From positions 1 through 64,000 of the forward strand of contig NZ_NAAD01000014.1 of NCBI RefSeq assembly GCF_002093115.1: a stretch of DNA of 64,000 bases. The letters run 5' to 3'. Source of the DNA: Geothermobacter hydrogeniphilus (lineage in GTDB: Bacteria; Desulfobacterota; Desulfuromonadia; Desulfuromonadales; Geothermobacteraceae). The notes below the pieces were generated by a model. It was not told where the DNA came from, did not search any database, and saw nothing but the letters and a program-made list of their open reading frames with translations. Below are positions 24,348 to 33,401 of this stretch, piece by piece (the first letter of the stretch is position 1; each line of letters begins with the position of its first letter). The position numbers and the translations under genes were made by a program.

Positions 24348-24556
24348 TGATTCCTCCCAACGATTTTTTCCGGATCGACAAACCCGGCCAGCGACCCGGA
24401 GATGTCAGCAAGGAATTAAACAACTTGTCGCTACCTGTCAAGGTATTTTTTACTAAATATATTATAACGCCGTTATGACATGCCCCGCGTATGCAAACAA
24501 CGGCAGAAACATTACACTGTCACCTGAAACAACAAAGAGATTTACGGGAGAAAACC

Positions 24557-24862
24557 ATGATCTATCGGGAACTGGAGGCGGCCCTCTCGATCCTCGGACT
24601 CGGACAGCGGGCATCCCTGGCCGAGATCAGGAACCGCTATCATCAACTGGCCCGCGAACATCATCCCGACGGCGGCACGGCGCGGGAATCGGACCAGATG
24701 CAGCGAATCAACGCCGCCTACCGCCTGCTGCGTGACTATTGCGCTGGTTATTGTTACGATTTCAGTGAAGCGGAGTTCTACGAACAGGACCCCGAAGCGC
24801 GCCTGCGGCGCCAGTTTGCCGAGGATCCGGTATGGGGCGGCCACGACGATCAGGCAGGCTGA
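24557..24862 (+). CDS. J-domain protein (DnaJ-like co-chaperone fragment type)
   Basis: A 101-residue protein starting at the ATG after GGGAGAAAACC. Residues about 3-62 are a J domain: ILGLGQRASLAEIRNRYHQL, the HPD tripeptide in REHHPDGG, and MQRINAAYRLLRD. J domains stimulate the ATPase of DnaK. There is no Gly/Phe or zinc region; the tail is acidic (EAEFYEQDPEARLRR). It is a stand-alone J protein that would bring a special client to DnaK. It converges with the sigma-54 activator gene, with only 8 bases between stops. Confidence 0.85.
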   Translation: MIYRELEAALSILGLGQRASLAEIRNRYHQLAREHHPDGGTARESDQMQRINAAYRLLRDYCAGYCYDFSEAEFYEQDPEARLRRQFAEDPVWGGHDDQAG

Positions 24863-24870
24863 CTGACGTT

Positions 24871-26361
24871 TCAGAAACCTGCCGAACCCTGCCCGTCCTG
24901 GTCGGCCAGCACATACTTCTTGACCGTGCGCCGGTCAAGGCCGGTGATGCGGGCGACCTCTTCGTAGGTGCCGTGCCGCCGGTAGAGCAGCCCGCAATAG
25001 CCGGCCAGCAGCTCGGCAACCGCCATCCGCCCCTGCTCGACCCTCCTGCCGAACCCCTCCGCGGCCGCCGGGCGGACCGCCTCGCCGGCGTAGCTGCCGT
25101 TGAGCAGCAGCCGCCGCACCGCCTGTTCCAGTTCCCGCACATTGCCGGGCCAGGCATAATCACCCGGCAACTGCCTTCGCAGTTCCGCACCCAGCCAGGC
25201 GACCAACTCCGGCGCGTCCTCCCCGACACTGCGCTTCACCACCACCCCGAGCAGCAGCTGCAATTCCCGCCCGTCCTCACTCAACCGCTGCCGCAGAGAC
25301 GGCACCTGAATGACATCGGAACAGAGCCGATAATAAAAATCATCGCGGAACGCCCCGCTGTCGCGCAACTCCTCCAGCGACCGGTTGGTGGCGGCGATCA
25401 CCCGCCCGGAAAACCGCTGGCGCTGGTGTGATCCGACCGGGCAGAATTCGCGCTCCTGCAGGACCTGCAGCAGCTTGATCTGGACCGGGATCTCCACATC
25501 GCCGATCTCATCGAGAAAAATGGCGCCGTGCGGCGAACAGCGGGAAAAGACCCCCTGGTACTGGTCGACCGCCCCGGTGAAGGCGCCGCGACGATGGCCG
25601 AACAACTCCGACTCGATCAGGGTTGACGGATACTGGGAGAGGTTGATACCGAGAAAGGTGCGGGTAAAGCTCTCCCTGAAACAGCCCCGCCGCTCGTCAA
25701 AGGGGATATGCCCGGAGCGTCCGATGGCGGCCGCGGCCGCTCCCTTGCCGCAACCGGTCTCTCCCAGCAACAGGGTGGAGAAATCCTCCATCCGGTCCCA
25801 GAGGAAGGATTCGAAGCGGGTGATATCGGCGGTAAACACATTGTGCCAGAGGCGACGCCGCAACTCGACCATGCACGGACTGCAGCCGACCAGCCCCTCG
25901 GCAATGAAGTAAAAGGCGCGCCGCAGCTGGTAGAAAAAGGCCAGGTAGCGCAAAGACTCGTTGCCGCCGCAGCCCCAGCTCCGCATGGTACCGAGCAGGT
26001 CGGCGGCGAAGGGCACCGGGATCGGCTCCTCCCCCGAATCCAGCTGCCGACGAATGTGGCGATCGAGATCGTCGGCCGCACGATGAAAGAGATCGAACAG
26101 CAGTGCCGTCCGCAGCAGACGGGCATCCTCGGCGCCGAAGTCAGTCGGTCGCAGCCGGTCGCGGGGCCCCAGGGCATCGAGCTGCTGCCGCACCCGGCCG
26201 GTCACCCGCGACAGCAGCTGCCGGTCGGGAAAGGAGTCGCCGACCCCGGCAATCTGCCGGTCCAGCCGGTCCCGGTCGGGACTGAAGGGACAACTGAAGG
26301 CCGCCTCGGCCACCAGCCCGAGAAGGTCGCGACGCTCCGAAGGGAGAGTTTTGAGTTTCAT
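24871..26361 (-). CDS. Sigma-54 enhancer-binding activator with unusual N-terminal domain
   Basis: A 496-residue activator. The AAA+ core (about residues 190-400) has Walker A GETGCGKG, the sigma-54 contact GAFTGA (in RRGAFTGAVDQ), Walker B AIFLDEIGD and the arginine region FRDDFYYRLCSD. The end is a helix-turn-helix (YEEVARITGLDRRTVKKYV). The N-terminal 185 residues match no receiver, PAS or GAF domain that I know and are rich in Arg and Leu; they probably sense the signal. It has no ribosome binding site: a sigma-70 promoter places the transcript start at the ATG itself. It is divergent from the VIT-VWA gene, which has a sigma-54 promoter, and very likely controls it. Confidence 0.88.
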   Translation of the reverse strand: MKLKTLPSERRDLLGLVAEAAFSCPFSPDRDRLDRQIAGVGDSFPDRQLLSRVTGRVRQQLDALGPRDRLRPTDFGAEDARLLRTALLFDLFHRAADDLDRHIRRQLDSGEEPIPVPFAADLLGTMRSWGCGGNESLRYLAFFYQLRRAFYFIAEGLVGCSPCMVELRRRLWHNVFTADITRFESFLWDRMEDFSTLLLGETGCGKGAAAAAIGRSGHIPFDERRGCFRESFTRTFLGINLSQYPSTLIESELFGHRRGAFTGAVDQYQGVFSRCSPHGAIFLDEIGDVEIPVQIKLLQVLQEREFCPVGSHQRQRFSGRVIAATNRSLEELRDSGAFRDDFYYRLCSDVIQVPSLRQRLSEDGRELQLLLGVVVKRSVGEDAPELVAWLGAELRRQLPGDYAWPGNVRELEQAVRRLLLNGSYAGEAVRPAAAEGFGRRVEQGRMAVAELLAGYCGLLYRRHGTYEEVARITGLDRRTVKKYVLADQDGQGSAGF

Positions 26362-26374
26362 ACATTGAATGTAT
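26360..26374. promoter_or_regulatory. Palindrome over the activator's -10 and start codon
   Basis: ATACATTGAATGTAT is a perfect 7-1-7 palindrome. It covers the -10 element and start of the sigma-54 activator gene, so a protein bound here would block that promoter. Autorepression by the activator is the simple reading, as inference. Confidence 0.6.
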
Positions 26375-26396
26375 AGACATGTTCACTCAATGTCAA
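26368..26396 (-). promoter_or_regulatory. Sigma-70 promoter of the activator, leaderless
   Basis: On the minus strand TTGACA (26396-26391), a 17-bp spacer and TACATT (26373-26368). The expected start site, seven bases after the -10, is the A of the ATG at 26361. This explains the missing ribosome binding site: the message should be leaderless. Confidence 0.72.
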
Positions 26397-26437
26397 TACA
26401 CCACAAAGACATCCACAACAGCAAAAGACCTAGCAAA

Positions 26438-26460
26438 TTGATATAAGTCAATTATATCAA
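26438..26460. promoter_or_regulatory. Inverted repeat, probable upstream activator site
   Basis: TTGATATAA and TTATATCAA form a perfect 9-bp inverted repeat with a 5-base spacer, centred about 37 bases upstream of the -24 element of the sigma-54 promoter. It may bind the divergent activator. The sequence differs from the palindrome at 26360, so two proteins or two modes may be involved. Confidence 0.6.
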
Positions 26461-26484
26461 TCTGTTGCATATACTTTACAAGCA

Positions 26485-26500
26485 TGGCACGCCTCCTGCG
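26485..26500 (+). promoter_or_regulatory. Sigma-54 promoter of the VIT-VWA operon
   Basis: TGGCACGCCTCCTGCG: a full -24 element and CTGCG at -12, with GG and GC separated by exactly 10 bases. The transcript would start near 26511, about 27 bases before the ATG of the VIT-VWA gene. Confidence 0.85.
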
Positions 26501-26537
26501 ATAGAAGACGGTCACAACCCGAACCCAGGAGAAGACC

Positions 26538-28571
26538 ATGCGCAACCATCCCGTCAACCCGTTCCGCTCCCTGCTGACCCGTCTCGCTGTCAGCCTGCTG
26601 TTTATTCTTTCCCTGGCCGCTCCCGGCCTGGCGGCCGGGCTACTCAAGCCGCTCAACGGCGGCAGCCCCCTCGCCATCACCTCTCACCAGGTCGAAGTGG
26701 TCATCAACAACGGCTTCGCCCGCACCGAGATCGACCAGACCTTCAGCAACCCCGCCGACGCCCCGCTCGAAGCCCTTTACACCTTCCCGCTGCCGAAACA
26801 GGCCAGCCTGTCCGAGTTGTCGATGTGGGTCGCCGGGCAGGAACTGGTCGGCGAGGTGGTGGAAAAGGAGAAGGCCCGTCAGGTCTACGAAGCGGAAAAG
26901 GCGGCCGGGAAACAGGCCGCGATAACTGAAAAAAACGACTTCAAGACCTTCGAGACCCGGGTCGGCAACATCCCGCCGGGCGGCGAAGTCCGCATCCGCC
27001 TGGTCTACTATCAGTCGCTGGAGATCGACCTCAACGTCGGCCGCTATCTCTACCCGCTGGCGGAAGGAAATGTCGACGAGGAGCAGTTGCAGTTCTGGTC
27101 GGTCGACGACCGGGTCAACGGCCCCTTCCGCTTTCACCTACAACTCAAATCGGCCTTCCCGGTCAAGGATGTCCGGCTGCCGGGGCTGCAGAACGAAGCG
27201 GTCATCAACCAGGCCGGCGGTACCGGCGAGCAGGGCAACGGCAATGACTACGAGGTCACCATCGACCGTCCCGCCGGCAGCCGTCTCGGCCGCGACATCG
27301 TCTTCTACTACCGTCTCGACGACAGCATTCCGGGCCGCGTCGAACTGATCCCCTACCGCCCGGATGATCGTCACGACGGCACCTTCATGCTGGTGGTCAC
27401 CCCCGCCGCCGACCTGAAACCCCTCACCGCAGGGACCGACTGGACCTTCATCCTCGATGTCTCCGGCAGCATGGGTGGAAACAAGATCGCCACCCTGGCC
27501 GACGGCGTCAGCCGGGTGCTCGGCCAGCTGCGCGGCAACGACCGCTTCCGCCTGATCACTTTCAACACCAAAGCGCGCGACCTGACCGGCGGTTTTGTCC
27601 CGGCCGACCCCGGGCGGGTGCAGAACTGGATCAGGCGGGTCAAAACCATCCAGACCGGCGGCGGCACCAACCTCTTCGCCGGGCTCAAGGCCGGCTACCG
27701 GGGGCTCGACGCCGATCGCACCAGTGCCACCATCCTGGTGACCGACGGTGTCGCCAATGTCGGCGAAACCGAACACCGGGCCTTTCTCAAGCTGCTGAAA
27801 AAATATGACATCCGGCTCTTCACCTTCGTCATCGGCAACAGCGCCAACCAGCCCCTGCTCGACCGGCTGGCCGAAGACTCGGGCGGCTTCGCCATGAACA
27901 TCTCCGACAGCGACGACATCAGCGGCCGGCTGCTGCAGGCCAAGGCCAAGGTTCTTCACCAGTGCCTGCGCGACGTCAAGCTGGAAATCCGCGGTGAGCA
28001 GGTGCAGCTGGACGCGCCGCAGACCCTCGGCAATCTTTACGCCGGTCAGCAGCTGATCCTCTTCGGCCGCTACAGCACTCCCGGCGAGATCGGTATCACC
28101 CTGAAAGCCAAAATTTCCGGCCGGGAACAATCCTGGCGGACGACGGCGATGCTGCCGAAGGTGGATACCGACAATCCGGAACTGGAACGGCTCCGGGCGC
28201 TGGAGAAGATCGAACAGACCATGCAGCAGATTCGTGAACAGGGCGAGACCGATGCGCTGCGCTCCAAAGTTGTCGATCTCGGCCTGAACTTCTCCCTGGT
28301 AACCGACTACACCTCGATGCTGGTGGTCACCGACGATGTCCTGGAAAGCAACGGCATCGAGAAACGCAACGCCGACCGCGTCCAGCGCGAACGCCGGGCC
28401 CAGCAGCAGAAAGCGACCCGGCCGGCAAAGAGCTACCGGGTCGACAACCAGGGCCAGGGCGCTTTCGGCGGCCGCAGCGCGCCGGGTCTCGGCCTCGGCT
28501 CCGGCCCGGTCGGACCGCTCGGCGTGGCCCTGCTGGCCTGGCTGCGGCGGCGCAGAAAACAGCTGAAATAG
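26538..28571 (+). CDS. VIT and VWA domain surface protein with Gly-rich C-terminal sorting signal
   Basis: A 677-residue exported protein. Signal peptide to about residue 33 (SLAAPGLAAG), VIT domain about 45-165 (NNGFARTEIDQTFSNPAD, EKEKARQVYEAEKAAGK), then a VWA domain from about 300 with the metal site DVSGSMGG and later TDGVANVGE. This is the layout of the marine proteobacterial sortase target family. Here the C-terminus is not LPxTG but a glycine-rich APGLGLGSGP, a short hydrophobic stretch and RRRRK, like a GlyGly-CTERM signal. The next gene is a rhombosortase-like protease, its probable processor. A sigma-54 promoter precedes it. Likely a secreted or surface adhesive or inter-protein binder; ligand unknown. 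Confidence 0.88.
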   Translation: MRNHPVNPFRSLLTRLAVSLLFILSLAAPGLAAGLLKPLNGGSPLAITSHQVEVVINNGFARTEIDQTFSNPADAPLEALYTFPLPKQASLSELSMWVAGQELVGEVVEKEKARQVYEAEKAAGKQAAITEKNDFKTFETRVGNIPPGGEVRIRLVYYQSLEIDLNVGRYLYPLAEGNVDEEQLQFWSVDDRVNGPFRFHLQLKSAFPVKDVRLPGLQNEAVINQAGGTGEQGNGNDYEVTIDRPAGSRLGRDIVFYYRLDDSIPGRVELIPYRPDDRHDGTFMLVVTPAADLKPLTAGTDWTFILDVSGSMGGNKIATLADGVSRVLGQLRGNDRFRLITFNTKARDLTGGFVPADPGRVQNWIRRVKTIQTGGGTNLFAGLKAGYRGLDADRTSATILVTDGVANVGETEHRAFLKLLKKYDIRLFTFVIGNSANQPLLDRLAEDSGGFAMNISDSDDISGRLLQAKAKVLHQCLRDVKLEIRGEQVQLDAPQTLGNLYAGQQLILFGRYSTPGEIGITLKAKISGREQSWRTTAMLPKVDTDNPELERLRALEKIEQTMQQIREQGETDALRSKVVDLGLNFSLVTDYTSMLVVTDDVLESNGIEKRNADRVQRERRAQQQKATRPAKSYRVDNQGQGAFGGRSAPGLGLGSGPVGPLGVALLAWLRRRRKQLK

Positions 28572-28591
28572 ACCCGCATCATTCGCAACCA

Positions 28592-28618
28592 TGCGGCGGC
28601 GGCGACCCCGCCGCCGCA
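28592..28618 (+). other. GC-rich hairpin between VIT-VWA and rhombosortase genes
   Basis: TGCGGCGGCGG and CCGCCGCCGCA make an 11-bp stem with a short loop in the 67-base gap between two genes of the operon, directly before the AAGGAG of the second. No U-run follows. It could reduce expression of the protease relative to its substrate or protect the message end; this is inference. Confidence 0.45.
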
Positions 28619-28638
28619 CAGGGCACAAGGAGACCATC

Positions 28639-29316
28639 ATGACCACCCTGCCGATCACCGCCACCACACAACCCGAACTTCACGACAACGGACTGCGTCG
28701 CCTCGAACTGGGCGGCTGGCTGCTACTGCTTTGCCTCTGCAACCTCGGCCTGCTCGCCAACCGGCCGACTACGCAACTGATGTTCGACCCCGCCGCGGTC
28801 GCTGCCGGTCAATGGTGGCGGCTGCTGAGCTGGCCGCTGGTTCACGTCAGCCGCTACCACCTGCTACTCGACGGCAGCGCCTTCCTGTTGCTGCTGAACG
28901 GGCTGCGGGAGGAATCTTTTTTCCGGCGCTGCGGCTACGTCCTGCTGTCCGCCGCCGGCAGCCTGGTCGTGCCGCTGCTGCTGGTCCCGGAACTGTCCCG
29001 CACCGGGCTCTGCGGCCTTTCCGGCATCGCTCACGGGCTGGCGGCGGTCAGCGCCCTGGAACTGATCCAGTCCACAGAACAGGACCCGGCGGCCGGCAGA
29101 CTGGGATGGCTGCTGCTGGCCGGACTGTTGTTCAAGACCGGCTGGGAACTGGGACAGGGACGGGTGATCTTTGCCGACTGGCACCTCGGCAGCGTCGGCC
29201 ACCCGATCGTCAGCACCCACGCCGGCGGCTTCCTCGGCGGCATCCTCGGCTTCCTGTTGCGGCAGTTGAGCGGCAGAAGGAAAACTTGCCGGAATGCCAA
29301 ACAGACCTTAAACTAA
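28639..29316 (+). CDS. Rhombosortase-like rhomboid protease
   Basis: A 225-residue membrane protein with about six helices. The catalytic serine is in GLCGLSGIAHGL (about residue 128) and the histidine in STHAGGFLGG (about 194); WPLVHVSRYHLLLDG is the early conserved loop. These are the marks of the rhomboid family, and the small size plus the WxLxHxxxxHLxxDG pattern fits the rhombosortase group that cleaves GlyGly-CTERM tails. The ATG has AAGGAG six bases upstream. It follows the VIT-VWA gene, whose C-terminus resembles such a tail, so the pair looks like a dedicated enzyme and substrate. Confidence 0.84.
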   Translation: MTTLPITATTQPELHDNGLRRLELGGWLLLLCLCNLGLLANRPTTQLMFDPAAVAAGQWWRLLSWPLVHVSRYHLLLDGSAFLLLLNGLREESFFRRCGYVLLSAAGSLVVPLLLVPELSRTGLCGLSGIAHGLAAVSALELIQSTEQDPAAGRLGWLLLAGLLFKTGWELGQGRVIFADWHLGSVGHPIVSTHAGGFLGGILGFLLRQLSGRRKTCRNAKQTLN

Positions 29317-29370
29317 ATTTTTCTCATCTTCATTCCAACCTGAGACCATCGACCGACAGGACAAACCGTC

Positions 29371-32300
29371 ATGAATCAATGCTCCCATGGCTTCCGCTGG
29401 TTGAACATCACCCAATTTCTCGGCGCCCTGAACGACAACCTGTTCAAACTGCTGCTGGTCTTCCTGATCATCGACCTGCAGGGGGTCGAGGCGGCCGGCC
29501 GGGTCGCCGCCATCGCCGGACTGGTCTTCGTGCTGCCGTTCCTGCTCTTTTCGGCCGCGGCCGGACGGCTGGTCGACCGCTTCAGCAAAACCCGCCTGAT
29601 CCGCTACACCAAGTTGCTCGAACTGGCGGTCATGCTGCTCGGGGTGGCCGCCTTTGCCGCCGCCAGCGTCCCCGGGCTCTACGGCTGCCTGCTGCTGATG
29701 GCGCTGCAGTCCACCCTGTTCAGCCCGGCGAAATACGGCATTGTCCCGGAGCTGGTCGACCAGGAGCAGCTCTCCTCCGCCAACGGCAGCCTGGAGGCCC
29801 TGACCTACCTGGCGATCATCGGCGGAACCGCACTGGCACCGCTGCTGCCGACCCTGACCGGCAACCGCTACGGTCTCGCCGCCCTGGTCTGCGTGCTGGC
29901 GGCCGTTGCCGGGCTGCTCGCCAGCTACCGGATTCCACCGACCCCGGCGACCGGCACCCGCCGCCAGGGTTCTCTGCTGGTGATTCCCGACCTGGTCAAG
30001 GCGCTGCGCTTCGCCCGTGAAGACGGGTTCCTGCTGCTGGCGGTGCTCGGCAGCGCCTGGTTCATGCTGCTCGGCGCCTTTTTCCAGCTCAACCTGATTC
30101 CCTACGGCATCGAAACCCTGGGGCTGAACCAGCAGCAGAGCGGCGCCCTGTTCCTGGTCGCCGCCCTCGGCATCGGCCTCGGATCGCTGACCGCCGGCAG
30201 GCTCTCCGGCCGCAACATCGAATTCGGCATCGTCCCGCTCGGAACCCTCGGCCTGACCATCGCCACCTGGCTGCTGGCCCTGACGCCGGGCCGGCTGCCG
30301 CTGGTGATTCTCATCGTGCTGCTGCTCGGCGTCTCCTCGGGCCTGATCATCGTCCCCCTCAACGCCTTCATCCAGCAGCGCACCCCGCCTGAGCGGCGTG
30401 GCGAAATCCTCGCCGCGGCCGGCATGCTCGGCTGGTTCGGAGTCCTGCTCGCCTCCCTGCTGCTGCTCGGTCTGGGCGAGATCCTGGGGCTCTCCAGCCG
30501 GGAGTGCTTCGCCGCCCTTGGCCTGGTCTCCATCGGCCTGACCCTGTGGGCGTTCCGCACCCTGCCCGACTTTTTCCTGCGTTTCATCACCCTGCTGGTG
30601 ATGCGTTTCGCCTACCGCATCCGGGTTGCGGGCCGGGACCATGTTCCGGCCAGTGGCGGCGCGCTGCTGGTCGCCAACCACGTCTCCTGGATCGACGCCC
30701 TGCTGCTGGTCGCCTGCGAACAGCGCCGTATCCGCTTCCTGATGGAGCGCGGCATCTACAACCGGCCCGGGATACGGCAACTGTTCCGCCTGATGGGGGT
30801 GATTCCGATCTCCAGCCGCGACCGGCGCAAGGACCTGGTCGCCTCCCTGCGCGAGGCGCGGCAGGCCCTTGACGACGGCTACCTGGTCTGCATCTTCGCG
30901 GAGGGACAGATCACCCGCAACGCCAGCCTCGGCGAGTTCAAGAGCGGCTTCGAATCGATCGTCAAAGGCAGCGGCCACCCGGTGATCCCGGTCTACCTCG
31001 GCGGCCTCTGGGGCAGCATTTTCAGCTATTCCCGCGGCCGGCTGCTGGCCGGGCTGCCGCGCATCCCCTATCCGGTCGACATCCTCTTCGGCGCCCCGCT
31101 GCCCGACAGCAGCGATGCCGGGCAGGTCCGGCAGGCGGTGATGGAGATGTCGAGCGACTGGCACCGGGACCGGCAGCAGCAGAGTCCGTCCCTCGGCCGA
31201 CAGTTCGCCCTCGTCGCCAGGCGCAACTGGCGGGCCCCGGCGATATCCGATACCGCGGGGAAAAGACTGCGCTACGGCCAGACTTTGACCGCCGCCCTGG
31301 CGCTCGGCAGGCAACTGGAACAGGAGTGCTGGGGGGAACGGATGGTCGGCGTGCTGCTGCCCCCGTCGGTGGGTGGGGCGCTGGTCAACCTGGCCCTGAC
31401 CCTGGTCGGCAAAATTCCCGTCAACCTCAATTACACCGCCTCGGCGGAAGCCTTTGACTCGGCCTGTCGGCAATGCGGCCTGCGCACCATCATCTCCGCG
31501 GAAGCGTTTCTCGAACGATTCGAACAGTTTCAGGACCGTACGGACATCAAGCGGCTCGAAGAGCTGCTGCCGGCCATCCCGACCGGCCGCAAACTGGCCG
31601 CCTGGCTGCAGGCCCGGCTGCTGCCGCTCTGCCTGTGGACGCGACTGGGAACCCTCGACGGCGGGGAGACGGCCACGGTTCTCTTCTCCTCCGGCAGCAC
31701 CGGGGAGCCGAAGGGGATCATGCTCAGTCACCGGAACATCCAGGCCAACATCGCCTCGCTGCAGATGCTGATCCGCACCGACAGCAGCGACAACGTCTGC
31801 GCGGCGCTGCCCTTCTTTCACTCCCTCGGTCTCACCGGCACTCTCTGGCTGCCGCTGATCTCGGGATTCTCCGCCAGCTACCACCCCAACCCCCTCGACG
31901 GCGCCAGGATCGCCGAACTGGTCCGTGAAAACAGATCGACGCTGCTGCTGGCCACCCCGACCTTCCTGCTGGCCTACCTGCGACGGGCGAAAAAGGAGGA
32001 TTTCGCCAGCCTCCGGCTGGTGATCGCCGGAGCGGAGAAACTGAAACCGGCGCTGGCGGACAAGTTCGAGGAAAAATTCGGCATCCGGCCGCTGGAGGGT
32101 TACGGTGCCACCGAACTGGCGCCGGTGGCGGCGATCAGCGTCCCCGACGTGGAGATCGACGGCGTCAGGCAGCAGGGGGCGCAGGCGGGCGCGGTCGGCA
32201 AACCGCTGCCCGGCATCGCCGTCCGCGTCATCGACCCCGAAAGCGGAGAACAGAAACCGGCCGGCGACGAAGGGCTGATCCTGATCAAGGGCGCCAACGT

Positions 32301-32748
32301 CATGCAGGGCTACCTGAACCGCCCCGACAAGACCGCCGAAGCGGTCCGGGACGGCTGGTACAACACCGGCGATATCGGTTTTCTGGACAAAAAGGGTTTT
32401 CTGCACATCACCGACCGGCTGGCCCGCTTTTCCAAGATCGGCGGCGAAATGGTCCCCCACATCGCCATCGAGGAGGTGCTGCAGCAGGGACGGGCAGGAG
32501 CGACTCAGGCGATCGCGGTCACTGCAATCCCCGACGAACGCCGGGGTGAACGACTGGTGGTACTCTACACCGGGGAGGCGGGGGAGCTGGACGAACTGCA
32601 GGAACGGCTGGCGGACAGCGACCTGCCGAATCTCTGGCGGCCCGGCAGGGACGCCTGGTTCCGGGTCACCGAGCTGCCGCTGCTCGGCACCGGAAAACTC
32701 GACCTGGGCGGCATCCGGCGGCTGGCCCTGGCCGCCGCGGCGGGCTGA
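29371..32748 (+). CDS. MFS-acyltransferase-acyl-ACP synthetase fusion (Aas/LplT type)
   Basis: A 1125-residue fusion of three domains. Residues about 1-400 are an MFS permease with 12 helices like the lysophospholipid flippase LplT. Residues about 420-610 are a PlsC-type acyltransferase with NHVSWIDALLL (HX4D) and EGQITRN. Residues about 640-1120 are an AMP-binding acyl-ACP synthetase: LFSSGSTGEPKGIMLSH and YNTGDIGFLDKKGFLHITDR. Together they take up lysophospholipid, activate fatty acid and re-acylate it at the inner membrane. In E. coli LplT and Aas are separate proteins; the fused form is widespread elsewhere. The ATG has AGGA nine bases before it. Confidence 0.92.
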   Translation: MNQCSHGFRWLNITQFLGALNDNLFKLLLVFLIIDLQGVEAAGRVAAIAGLVFVLPFLLFSAAAGRLVDRFSKTRLIRYTKLLELAVMLLGVAAFAAASVPGLYGCLLLMALQSTLFSPAKYGIVPELVDQEQLSSANGSLEALTYLAIIGGTALAPLLPTLTGNRYGLAALVCVLAAVAGLLASYRIPPTPATGTRRQGSLLVIPDLVKALRFAREDGFLLLAVLGSAWFMLLGAFFQLNLIPYGIETLGLNQQQSGALFLVAALGIGLGSLTAGRLSGRNIEFGIVPLGTLGLTIATWLLALTPGRLPLVILIVLLLGVSSGLIIVPLNAFIQQRTPPERRGEILAAAGMLGWFGVLLASLLLLGLGEILGLSSRECFAALGLVSIGLTLWAFRTLPDFFLRFITLLVMRFAYRIRVAGRDHVPASGGALLVANHVSWIDALLLVACEQRRIRFLMERGIYNRPGIRQLFRLMGVIPISSRDRRKDLVASLREARQALDDGYLVCIFAEGQITRNASLGEFKSGFESIVKGSGHPVIPVYLGGLWGSIFSYSRGRLLAGLPRIPYPVDILFGAPLPDSSDAGQVRQAVMEMSSDWHRDRQQQSPSLGRQFALVARRNWRAPAISDTAGKRLRYGQTLTAALALGRQLEQECWGERMVGVLLPPSVGGALVNLALTLVGKIPVNLNYTASAEAFDSACRQCGLRTIISAEAFLERFEQFQDRTDIKRLEELLPAIPTGRKLAAWLQARLLPLCLWTRLGTLDGGETATVLFSSGSTGEPKGIMLSHRNIQANIASLQMLIRTDSSDNVCAALPFFHSLGLTGTLWLPLISGFSASYHPNPLDGARIAELVRENRSTLLLATPTFLLAYLRRAKKEDFASLRLVIAGAEKLKPALADKFEEKFGIRPLEGYGATELAPVAAISVPDVEIDGVRQQGAQAGAVGKPLPGIAVRVIDPESGEQKPAGDEGLILIKGANVMQGYLNRPDKTAEAVRDGWYNTGDIGFLDKKGFLHITDRLARFSKIGGEMVPHIAIEEVLQQGRAGATQAIAVTAIPDERRGERLVVLYTGEAGELDELQERLADSDLPNLWRPGRDAWFRVTELPLLGTGKLDLGGIRRLALAAAAG

Positions 32749-32762
32749 TCCCCGGCAGCCTG

Positions 32763-33401
32763 TCAGTCGGATTCAGCCTGGTCGATCAGTTCGAAAACGC
32801 CGAGCTGGTCGTTGAAGTTGTAGATTTCACCGGTTTCGATGATATAGTGCCAGCCGAGAATCTCCAGGGTGCCCTGCCGCACCCGCTCGGCAATGAAAGG
32901 ATAGCTCAGCAGGTTTTTCATCTGCACCAGCACATTGACCCGTTCGGTCAGCCATTCCCGTTCGGCCGGGGTCTTTTCCACCGCCAGGCGTGCCACCCGG
33001 GCGGGAACCTCCCTGGAGACTTCCAGCCATTTCCTGACATGCGGCAGATCGGCCAGTTCCTCCCCGTTCTTGTGCAGGGCGGCACAACCGCCGCAGTTGG
33101 AATGCCCGCAGACGACGATCGATTCGACCTCAAGGACCTTGACCGCATACTCGATCGCCGAGGTGGTGGCGACGAACTCTTCGGTCTGACGGTAGGGCGG
33201 CACGATGTTGGCCACGTTGCGCACCATGAACAGTTCACCGGGACGGGTGCGGGTGATCAGGTTCGGCACCACCCGCGAGTCGGAACAGCCGATGAAGAGG
33301 GTGTGGGGGTTCTGTTCCCGGCCGAGGGTGCAGAAGAGTTCCCGATGGGAGACAAATTCATCCCGACGGAATTTCATGATGCCCTTGAAGAGTTTCTCCA
33401 T
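32763..33401 (-). CDS. Beta-class carbonic anhydrase
   Basis: A 212-residue beta-carbonic anhydrase. The zinc ligands are visible: cysteine and aspartate in GCSDSRV (about residues 39-45), and histidine and cysteine in VCGHSNCGG (about 98-106). The enzyme interconverts carbon dioxide and bicarbonate in the cytoplasm, supplying carboxylases. Length is normal. The ATG at 33401 has no clear binding site (only weak purines), so translation may be low or use another signal. It converges with the acyltransferase fusion, 14 bases apart. Confidence 0.93.
   Translation of the reverse strand: MEKLFKGIMKFRRDEFVSHRELFCTLGREQNPHTLFIGCSDSRVVPNLITRTRPGELFMVRNVANIVPPYRQTEEFVATTSAIEYAVKVLEVESIVVCGHSNCGGCAALHKNGEELADLPHVRKWLEVSREVPARVARLAVEKTPAEREWLTERVNVLVQMKNLLSYPFIAERVRQGTLEILGWHYIIETGEIYNFNDQLGVFELIDQAESD

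Noticed and set aside
29308-32460. A 1050-codon open frame on the minus strand opposite the acyltransferase fusion
   Set aside because: Its translation is rich in Gln, Gly, Asp, Val and Arg with no domain pattern, as expected for the antisense of a GC-rich gene. The plus-strand frame has three clear domains.
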